Assembly (NCBI GenBank): GCA_029433415.1 | Contig: JAQTIA010000003.1 | Location: forward strand, 896,501-960,500 | Reading direction: 5' to 3' | DNA: 64,000 bases | Origin: Acetobacteraceae bacterium ESL0709 | Lineage (GTDB): Bacteria; Pseudomonadota; Alphaproteobacteria; Acetobacterales; Acetobacteraceae | Shown here: one piece after another, positions 58,464 through 64,000 of the stretch | Layout: every line of letters begins with the position of its first letter | How positions within the stretch are numbered: the first letter of the stretch is position 1 | Translations under genes and position numbers: made by a program | The notes under the pieces: generated by a model | Databases searched by the model: none | The model's input: only the letters and a program-made list of their open reading frames with translations | Told to the model about the DNA's origin: nothing

Positions 58464-58499
58464 CCTTTCCCCCTCCACATGAAGGGGGAAGGGGGTTTT
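58464..58499 (+). terminator. intrinsic terminator of carAB
   Basis: CCTTTCCCCCT (58464-58474), eight-base loop, AGGGGGAAGG (58483-58492), then GGGTTTTC. One bulged T. It separates carAB from greA. Confidence 0.75.
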
Positions 58500-58541
58500 C
58501 TGTTCTAAACTTGATGTTTTTCTTTGATTTGGGGAAAAAAC

Positions 58542-59015
58542 GTGCAGAAAAGTCCAATGACCGCACAGGGACTGAAGAGACTGGAGGATGAACTCTGGCG
58601 CCTGAAGTCGGAAGATCGCCCCGCTGTGATTCGCGCCATTGCTGAAGCGCGCGCTCATGGGGACCTTTCTGAAAATGCGGAATATCACGCAGCGCGTGAA
58701 CGCCAGTCTTTTATCGAAGGTCGCGTGCTGGAGCTTGAATCCCTCATCTCCACAGCTGAAGTGATCGACCCCTCGAAACTTTCTGGCAAGCGCGTACAGT
58801 TTGGCGCAACCGTCACTCTGGTTGATGAAGAGACGGATAAGGAAAACACCTATCAGATCGTCGGGGTGCATGAGGCGGACATCAAGGAAAAGCGCCTTTC
58901 CGTTTCATCGCCACTCGCCAAGGCACTGATTGGCAAGGAAACGGGCGACAGCGTCTCTGTCCCCGCTCCCGGTGGCGACAGAACCTATGAAATACTGGAA
59001 GTGGTTTACCGATAA
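58542..59015 (+). CDS. greA: transcription elongation factor GreA
   Basis: 157 residues, same length as E. coli GreA (158). GTG 58542 gives [19 protein letters not shown], aligning with the family start; an upstream in-frame start adds six unlikely residues. The coiled-coil N-terminal domain carries [20 protein letters not shown], the tip acidic residues that stimulate RNA cleavage in backtracked polymerase. The C-terminal FKBP-like domain contains [16 protein letters not shown]. Its stop overlaps the next ATG (TAATG). Confidence 0.95.
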   Translation: MQKSPMTAQGLKRLEDELWRLKSEDRPAVIRAIAEARAHGDLSENAEYHAARERQSFIEGRVLELESLISTAEVIDPSKLSGKRVQFGATVTLVDEETDKENTYQIVGVHEADIKEKRLSVSSPLAKALIGKETGDSVSVPAPGGDRTYEILEVVYR

Positions 59016-60235
59016 TGACACACCCTGCCCCGCATCGCCTGAGCCTTGATGATGTTTATGAAGCGCAGAAACGCATTTCTGCCACCATTACCAAGACACC
59101 GACCATCAAAAGCGTCGCGCTCTCGCGCCTGACAGGGGCAGACATTACCCTGAAGCTGGAAAATCTTCAGGCGATCGGCTCTTTCAAGGAACGGGGCGCA
59201 GCCAACCGCATCGCCCTCCTGACGCCTGAGGAGAGAAAACGCGGCGTGATTACCGTCTCAGCGGGCAATCACGCACAGGGCGTAGCGCGTCAATCCAGCC
59301 TGCTGGGGCTGGAAGCCACCATCGTCATGCCACGCTTCACCCCCGCCACCAAAATTGCTGCGACGGAAAGCTGGGGCGCCAATGTCGTTCTGGCAGGCGA
59401 GAATTTTGACGAAGCCTGCGCCACCGCCGCCTTGTTGCAGGAAAAACAGGGCAGCGTCTTCGTTCATCCTTTCAATGACCCCGCCGTCATGGCCGGACAG
59501 GGAACCTGTGCGCTGGAACTTTTGCAGGACGCGCCTGATCTGGACGCCATCATTGTCCCCATTGGCGGGGGCGGATTAATGGCGGGGTTTGTGACCGTCT
59601 TCAAGGCGCTTAGCCCCAAGACGAAAATTTACGGCGTTCAGGTTGCGGCCTATTCTCCCTTTGGGGATTATCCCGGTCCTCTGCGTCCGGCCAAGGGCGG
59701 CCCCACTCTGGCGGAAGGCATTGCTGTCGTGCAGCCGGGAGATCAGTGCATTCCCGTCTTTGGACATGAGCTGGCAGGGGTGTTTGTGGTGGACGAACTC
59801 CAGATTGAAAGCGCGATTACCATGCTGGCTGAAAAAGCCCGGCAGGTGTGCGAAGGCGCGGGTGCTGCCCCTCTTGCCGGCCTTATGGCGCATCTGGACC
59901 TCTTCAAGGGGAAGAAAGTCGCCCTGCCCCTCTCGGGCGGGAACATTAATGCCCGTATTCTCTCCAATGTCCTGCTGCGCTCCCTGCTGAATGAAGGGCG
60001 TATCTTGCGGCTGGTCTTCCAAATTCCTGACCGCCCCGGCCTTCTGGCTGACATTGCCAAACGCATTGGCGATTATGGTGGCAATATTATTGAAGTCTCT
60101 CATCATCGCCTGTTTGCCGCTCCTTCCGTACAAACGGCAGAGCTGGTGGTGATGATTGAAGCGCGCGATGCCAAACACGCCAGAGAAATTGAAAGCGAAC
60201 TCTCTCATCATTACACCGTTGCGAGAGAGAAATAA
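59015..60235 (+). CDS. threonine dehydratase (threonine ammonia-lyase) with ACT-type regulatory domain
   Basis: PLP enzyme converting threonine to 2-oxobutanoate, first step to isoleucine. The PLP lysine is in LQAIGSFKERGAANR near residue 55; the phosphate cradle is GGGGLMAG near 185; SAGNHAQGVA binds substrate. The final 75 residues (LRLVFQIPDRPGLLADIAKRIGDYGGNI) are an ACT domain, as in the short IlvA/TdcB-like forms. 406 residues. Coupled to greA by one-base overlap. Confidence 0.92.
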   Translation: MTHPAPHRLSLDDVYEAQKRISATITKTPTIKSVALSRLTGADITLKLENLQAIGSFKERGAANRIALLTPEERKRGVITVSAGNHAQGVARQSSLLGLEATIVMPRFTPATKIAATESWGANVVLAGENFDEACATAALLQEKQGSVFVHPFNDPAVMAGQGTCALELLQDAPDLDAIIVPIGGGGLMAGFVTVFKALSPKTKIYGVQVAAYSPFGDYPGPLRPAKGGPTLAEGIAVVQPGDQCIPVFGHELAGVFVVDELQIESAITMLAEKARQVCEGAGAAPLAGLMAHLDLFKGKKVALPLSGGNINARILSNVLLRSLLNEGRILRLVFQIPDRPGLLADIAKRIGDYGGNIIEVSHHRLFAAPSVQTAELVVMIEARDAKHAREIESELSHHYTVAREK

Positions 60236-60399
60236 ATTTCTCCCAACACAACTGAACAGGACCATAGAAGGCAATCTTATAGATCTTACCAACATATATT
60301 GTGGAATGTTCTGCTTGGCCCGCCCCTCCCTCCAGCAAAATGGGGCTGACCACATAAGCCAGATTGCCCAATGTACGGCCGATATGAGAGTATTTGTTT

Positions 60400-60438
60400 T
60401 GATAGGGAAATTATTTACGGAGGGTAAGGCACCTATGA
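60400..60438 (-). promoter_or_regulatory. leader relic of a lost array unit
   Basis: The stretch GAAATTATTTACGGAGGGTAA (split here as 60408 onward) and GGCACCTATGAAA up to 60440 matches the leader in front of the intact units (GAAAATTATTAGGAGGGTAT, GGGGCACCTATAGAA). No gene follows on the minus strand: 60236-60400 is non-coding between the dehydratase end and this relic. A sixth complete unit probably stood here and was lost. Confidence 0.45.
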
Positions 60439-60504
60439 AACCACCCCGGGATGTAGTGGCCGGGGTTGTTTTTGTATCGTTATATAATGAAAAGGGGAGG
60501 ATTA

Positions 60505-61050
60505 TTATTTATTCTGGTTCTGGAGGAGCATGAGGGCGCCTACGGCGTTGCTACCGGCGGGGACCTGGCCTATGGCGCGGCCGGAATTGTCATGCACGGT
60601 GCCTTGACTGTCCACACTGCCAGCCTGATCGCCGTTAATAATGACATTGCCGCTGGAGCCAGTACTGGCGATGACCCTACCGCTGCTATCATGGATGTCC
60701 CCGCCGGAATCAATATGGCCAACCTGCCCGTTATTATAGATGAACGTGCCATTCTTCGGGTCGACAATCCCCAATGAGCGACCGCCATTGTCAAAAACCT
60801 CCCCATTCTGGTCAATGCGCCCTGCCTGATCACCATTGACAATGATCGGTTCCGAATGGGGGTAGGTGTCAGTCGCCTCTCTTCTACGCCTTTCGTCATA
60901 GTCTTTGTCTTCATCAGTCCCTGGGCGACCAGTTGAGGTGTCTATAACTTCCGATGACCCGGGATAACTGACCCATTGTGCATAAGAAGATTGTACGAAG
61001 CCTCCTGACATTAGGAGCATTGTACCCAAGAGCAAAAATTTATCTTTCAT
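60505..61050 (-). CDS. secreted repeat protein, array unit 1
   Basis: 181 residues, no Cys. Signal peptide of about 24 residues (LLLGTMLLMSGGFVQSSYA, cleavage before QW). A linker with YPGSSEVIDTSTGRP follows. Then three glycine-turn repeats of 28-34 residues on the plan xNGxxxGxIDxxGxVxxxxGxxxGxV, each predicted as beta hairpins, and a fixed tail VPAGSNAVGALMLLQNQNK. The linker (DEDKDYDERRRREATDTYPHSEP) differs from the TKNYRPEDHP form in its sisters, and repeats mix NGDQ and NNGQ types. No family was firmly recognised; it resembles small beta-flower repeat proteins. Most diverged member of the array. Confidence 0.8.
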   Translation of the reverse strand: MKDKFLLLGTMLLMSGGFVQSSYAQWVSYPGSSEVIDTSTGRPGTDEDKDYDERRRREATDTYPHSEPIIVNGDQAGRIDQNGEVFDNGGRSLGIVDPKNGTFIYNNGQVGHIDSGGDIHDSSGRVIASTGSSGNVIINGDQAGSVDSQGTVHDNSGRAIGQVPAGSNAVGALMLLQNQNK

Positions 61051-61167
61051 GATGTTCTACGTCTCCGTATGAAAACTATTAAGAGGGAATGAGCCACTTA
61101 TGAAACAACCCCGGGATGTAGTGGCCGGGGTTGTTTTGGTAATGTTATGTAATGAAAAAGGGGAGGA

Positions 61168-61719
61168 TTATTTTTTATTCTGGTTCTGGAGGAGCATGAG
61201 GGCGCCGGCGGCGTTGTTGCCGGCGGGGACTTGGCCTATGTTGTTGCCGGAGCTGTCATACACGCTGCCTTGACTGTCCACGCGACCGGCCTGACGACCA
61301 TTAAGGATGACATTGCCGCTTGAGCCGCTGCTGGCAACGATATCGCCATTTTCGCCATGGATATCGCCATTGCCATCCACATATCCTGAGCGGCGACCAT
61401 TATAGATGATGGTGCCGTCCTTGGGGTCAATAAGACCTACTGAATCGCCCGATTCATTATAAACCTCGCCATTCTGGTCGATTCGCCCTACCTGACGGCC
61501 ATTGGCAATGATCGGGTCCCAGTGGGGGTAGGTGTCGGCTTCACGGGGGTGGTCCTCGGGACGATAATTTTTCGTCCCCATGTCATCTGCGGGTTTACCT
61601 GTCGATAGATCTATAACTTCTGATGAGCCTGGATAACTGATCCATTGCGCATGAGAAGACGGTACAAGACTACCAGAGGCCAGAATTGCAGCTCCCAAGA
61701 GCAAAGATTTACGTTTCAT
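61168..61719 (-). CDS. secreted repeat protein, array unit 2 (NGRQ subtype)
   Basis: 183 residues. Signal peptide LLLGAAILASGSLVPSSHA, linker with DMGTKNYRPEDHPREADTYPH, then three repeats of the NGRQ type: IIANGRQVGRIDQNGEVYNE, IIYNGRRSGYVDGNGDIHGE, VILNGRQAGRVDSQGSVYDS. Ends LLQNQNKK. Nearly the same repeat region as unit 5, two units away, which implies gene conversion or unit shuffling. The leader has CGGAGACG 12 bases before ATG. Confidence 0.82.
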   Translation of the reverse strand: MKRKSLLLGAAILASGSLVPSSHAQWISYPGSSEVIDLSTGKPADDMGTKNYRPEDHPREADTYPHWDPIIANGRQVGRIDQNGEVYNESGDSVGLIDPKDGTIIYNGRRSGYVDGNGDIHGENGDIVASSGSSGNVILNGRQAGRVDSQGSVYDSSGNNIGQVPAGNNAAGALMLLQNQNKK

Positions 61720-61839
61720 GACGTTCTACGTCTCCGTATGAAAATTATTAGGAGGGTATGGGGCACCTATAGAACAACCCCGGGATGTAGTCGCCGGGGT
61801 TGTTTTGGTATTGTTATGTAATGAAAAAGGGGAGGATTA

Positions 61840-62388
61840 TTATTTATTCTGGTTCTGGAGGAGCATGAGGGCGCCGGCGGCATTGTTGCCGGCGGGAACG
61901 GTGCCTATGTCATTGCCGGAGCGGTCATAGACTTCGCCGTTATGGTCTACCCTGCCAGCCTGATCGCCATGGATGAGGACGTTTCCGTCTGAACCGATGC
62001 TGCCGACGACTTCGCCGTTCCGGCTGTGGATATCCCCACCGGAATCAATGCGCCCGACCTGATCACCATGGGAGAGGATCGTGCCATCCTTGCCGATTGT
62101 ACCAATATCTTCGCCCGAGCGATTATAGACCTCGCCATTCTGGTCAATGCGCCCCGCCTGATCTCCATGAATAAGAATCGGATCCCAATGAGGAACAGGG
62201 AGATCATGTCGCTTGTATCTTTCAGGGTTGTAGTTTTTCGTACCCATGTCGTTTACGGGTTCTCCTGTTGACAAATCTATTGTTTCTGACGAACCAGGAT
62301 ATCTGATATATTGCGCATAAGAAGGCGATACAAGCCTACCAGAGGCCAGAATTGCAGCTCCCAACAAGAGCAAAAATTTACGTTTCAT
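61840..62388 (-). CDS. secreted repeat protein, array unit 3 (HGDQ subtype)
   Basis: 182 residues. Signal peptide close to unit 2 (LLGAAILASGRLVSPSYA). The linker is unique, KNYNPERYKRHDLPVPH. Repeats are the HGDQ type: ILIHGDQAGRIDQNGEVYNR, ILSHGDQVGRIDSGGDIHSR, VLIHGDQAGRVDHNGEVYDR. The repeat block is almost identical to that of unit 4 while the signal peptide resembles units 2 and 5, so this gene is a mosaic. Confidence 0.82.
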   Translation of the reverse strand: MKRKFLLLLGAAILASGRLVSPSYAQYIRYPGSSETIDLSTGEPVNDMGTKNYNPERYKRHDLPVPHWDPILIHGDQAGRIDQNGEVYNRSGEDIGTIGKDGTILSHGDQVGRIDSGGDIHSRNGEVVGSIGSDGNVLIHGDQAGRVDHNGEVYDRSGNDIGTVPAGNNAAGALMLLQNQNK

Positions 62389-62506
62389 GGTGTTCTACGT
62401 CTCCGTATGAAAATTATTAGGAAGGTATGGGGCACCTATAGAACAACCCCGGAATGTAATGCCAGGGTTGGTTTTATTACTTTTATACAATGAAAAAAGG
62501 GGATTA

Positions 62507-63055
62507 TTATTTATTCTGGTTCTGGAGAAGCATGAGGGCGCCGGCGGCGTTGTTTCCGGCGGGAACGGTGCCTATGTCATTGCCTGAGCGATCATAGACT
62601 TCGCCGTTATGGTCTACCCTGCCAGCCTGATCGCCATGGATGAGGACGTTTCCGCTTGAGCCGATGCTACCAACGACTTCGCCGTTTCGGCTGTGAACAT
62701 CGCCGCCGGAATCAATGCGCCCGACCTGATCACCATGAGAAAGGATCGTGCCGTCCTTGCCGATTGTGCCAATATCTTCACCCGAGCGATTATAAACCTC
62801 GCCATTCTGGTCAATGCGCCCTGCCTGATCCCCATGAATAAGAATCGGTTCCGAATGGGGGTAGGTGTCGGCTTGCTGTGGGTGGTCCTCGGGACGATAA
62901 TTTTTCGTCCCCATGTCGTTTGCAGGTTTGCCGGTTGAAGTGTCTATTTCTTCTGAAGAACCAGCGTATGTAATAAAATCCGCATAAGATGCGCTAGTCA
63001 GACCAATTGACGTTGTTAGAATCCCACCTGCCAAAAGAAGCTGTTTAAGTTTCAT
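62507..63055 (-). CDS. secreted repeat protein, array unit 4 (HGDQ subtype, different leader)
   Basis: 182 residues. The signal peptide differs from the other units (MKLKQLLLAGGILTTSIGL, TSASYA), as does the upstream DNA (63056-63190, longer and AT-rich), so expression may be controlled differently. The linker is the NYRPEDHPQQADTYPHSEP type. Repeats are the HGDQ type, matching unit 3 almost base for base. AGAGACCC precedes the ATG. Confidence 0.82.
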   Translation of the reverse strand: MKLKQLLLAGGILTTSIGLTSASYADFITYAGSSEEIDTSTGKPANDMGTKNYRPEDHPQQADTYPHSEPILIHGDQAGRIDQNGEVYNRSGEDIGTIGKDGTILSHGDQVGRIDSGGDVHSRNGEVVGSIGSSGNVLIHGDQAGRVDHNGEVYDRSGNDIGTVPAGNNAAGALMLLQNQNK

Positions 63056-63259
63056 AAGGGTCTCTCATAAGATACCAAAGATATACATTGTCTCTATGTA
63101 AGGCAGAGTAAGCCTTATAATTTTATAGATCCATAATTTCTTGTGCATTTTTTCCATATGAAAATTATTTAAGTGGAAATTGATCTATTATAGAACAACC
63201 CCGGGATGTAGTGGCCGGGGTTGTTTTTGTATCGTTATATAATGAAAAAGGGAGGATTA

Positions 63260-63808
63260 TTATTTATTCTGATTCTGGAGGATCATGAGGGCGCCTACGG
63301 CGTTGTTGCCGGCGGGGACCTGGCCTATGCTGTTGCCGGAGCTGTCATACACGCTGCCTTGACTGTCCACGCGACCGGCCTGACGACCATTAAGGATGAC
63401 ATTGCCGTTGGAGCCGCTGCTGGCGACGATATCGCCATGTTCACCATGAATGTCGCCATTAGCATCCACATGCCCTGCGCGGCGGCCATTATAGATGATG
63501 GTGCCGTCCTTGGGGTCAACAAGCCCAACAGAATCGCCCGATTCATTATAAACCTCGCCATTCTGGTCAATTCGCCCTACCTGACGGCCATTGGCAATGA
63601 TCGGGTCCCAATGGGGGTAGGTGCTGGCTTCAGGGGGATGGCTCTCGGGACGATAATTTTTCGTCCCCATGTCGTTTACGGGTTTTCCTGTTGACAAATC
63701 TATTGTTTCTGACGAGCCTGGATAACTGATATATTGTGCGTAAGAAGACGGTACAAGACTACCAGAGACCAAGATTACAGCCCCCAAGAGCAAAAATTTA
63801 TGTTTCAT
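63260..63808 (-). CDS. secreted repeat protein, array unit 5 (NGRQ subtype)
   Basis: 182 residues. Signal peptide LLLGAVILVSGSLVPSSYA, linker NYRPESHPPEASTYPHWDP, repeats of the NGRQ type nearly identical to unit 2 (NGRQVGRIDQNGEVYNESGD), with RRAGHVDANGDIHGEHGD in the middle one. Tail VPAGNNAVGALMILQNQNK. Same leader (CGGAGACGTAAAA) as units 2 and 3. Confidence 0.82.
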   Translation of the reverse strand: MKHKFLLLGAVILVSGSLVPSSYAQYISYPGSSETIDLSTGKPVNDMGTKNYRPESHPPEASTYPHWDPIIANGRQVGRIDQNGEVYNESGDSVGLVDPKDGTIIYNGRRAGHVDANGDIHGEHGDIVASSGSNGNVILNGRQAGRVDSQGSVYDSSGNSIGQVPAGNNAVGALMILQNQNK

Positions 63809-63926
63809 GATGTTTTACGTCTCCGTATGAAAATTATTAGGAGGGTATGGGGCACCTATAGAACAACCCCGGGATGTAGTGGCCGGGGTTGTTTTGGTAT
63901 CGTTATGTAATGAAAAGGGAGGATTA

Positions 63927-64000
63927 TTATTTATTCTGGTTCTGGAGGAGCATGAGGGCGCCTACGGCGTTGCTGCCAGCGGGGACTTTGCCTATGTCAC
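63927..64000 (-). CDS. secreted repeat protein, array unit 6, partial (N-terminus outside window)
   Basis: The last 24 codons, DIGKVPAGSNAVGALMLLQNQ then NK and stop, match the common C-terminal tail. The terminator hairpin of this unit lies at 63862-63893. The array therefore continues beyond the window. Confidence 0.85.
   Translation of the reverse strand, partial: DIGKVPAGSNAVGALMLLQNQNK

Larger units (their letters stand above)
60439..63893 (-). repeat. unit terminator hairpins of the array (six copies)
   Basis: The hairpin AACAACCCCGG, nine-base loop, CCGGGGTTGTT follows each gene: 60439-60470, 61104-61135, 61773-61804, 62442-62474 (degenerate), 63194-63225 and 63862-63893. The stem plus TTGTT acts as a terminator on the minus strand; a T run also makes it one on the plus strand. 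Each unit thus appears to be its own transcript. These hairpins are also homology blocks for unequal recombination. Confidence 0.75.

Noticed and set aside
60439-63893. Regularly spaced GC-rich hairpins as a possible CRISPR or REP array
   Set aside because: They are 0.65-0.75 kb apart with whole genes between them, and each follows a stop codon, so they are unit terminators.

Overview
The window reads as chromosome of an alphaproteobacterium, most probably an acetic acid bacterium (Acetobacteraceae). This rests on the style of the housekeeping proteins (acidic-insert RpoD, short Psd next to PssA, LptFGD-SurA-RsmA order, NadQ-type regulator beside nadABC). No rRNA or 16S is present, so the genus is not fixed. 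Coding density is high, genes often overlap by 1-8 bases (ATGA, GTGA, TAATG), and a few AT-richer patches stand out as acquired or decaying DNA.

Layout. 1-2.9 kb: two abutting sensor kinases on the minus strand, the first cut by the window edge. 3.0-8.0 kb: a plus-strand envelope run (small membrane protein, degenerate FtsE, FtsX, DUF218, PlsC, DUF2125-like). 8.1-12.5 kb: the de novo NAD pathway, nadQ-nadA-nadB-nadC, with an 11-bp-arm palindrome in front of nadA. 12.5-16.1 kb: an AT-rich island with an unknown coiled-coil protein, an SRPBCC protein, a remnant of a second gloB, and two copies of a small structured element. 16.1-18.6 kb: gloB, psd, pssA. 18.5-26.4 kb: a minus-strand operon pepA-holC followed by six genes for a complex-I-like, group-4-hydrogenase-like membrane complex that lacks the NiFe cysteines. 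26.5-28.9 kb: cysQ, sua5 and a small anchored coiled-coil protein.

29.1-34.8 kb is the most unusual block: seven tightly coupled genes (N-terminally short ketosynthase, MaoC-type dehydratase, TTG-initiated acyl carrier protein, AurF-like diiron oxygenase, CrtI-like FAD oxidoreductase, FabG-type reductase, DUF3995 membrane protein). Together they look like an uncharacterised acyl-chain-modifying pathway. It lies behind a perfect FNR-type box (TTGAT-N4-ATCAA) in a very AT-rich promoter. A third copy of the small structured element, with its own promoter-like and terminator signals, follows at 35.1-35.3 kb.

35.4-43.6 kb: lipopolysaccharide transport and outer-membrane assembly (lptF, lptG, lptD, surA), rsmA, then cfa on the other strand. 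43.7-50.0 kb: minus-strand rpsF-rpsR-rplI, an EcsC-family gene start-stop overlapped with rpoD, and dnaG. 50.3-52.0 kb: a GmrSD/DUF262-DUF1524 restriction gene broken by at least three frame lesions. 52.1-60.2 kb: EamA transporter, yqeY, carA (with a fused N-terminal helix-turn-helix and a triple operator-like repeat upstream), carB, greA, threonine dehydratase.

60.4-64.0 kb: a tandem array of at least six paralogous secreted repeat proteins on the minus strand. Each unit is about 0.7 kb with its own hairpin terminator and leader. The sequences are mosaic between two repeat subtypes, which points to ongoing recombination, and a promoter relic without a gene marks the left edge. No tRNA, rRNA, CRISPR array, transposase or prophage gene was recognised.
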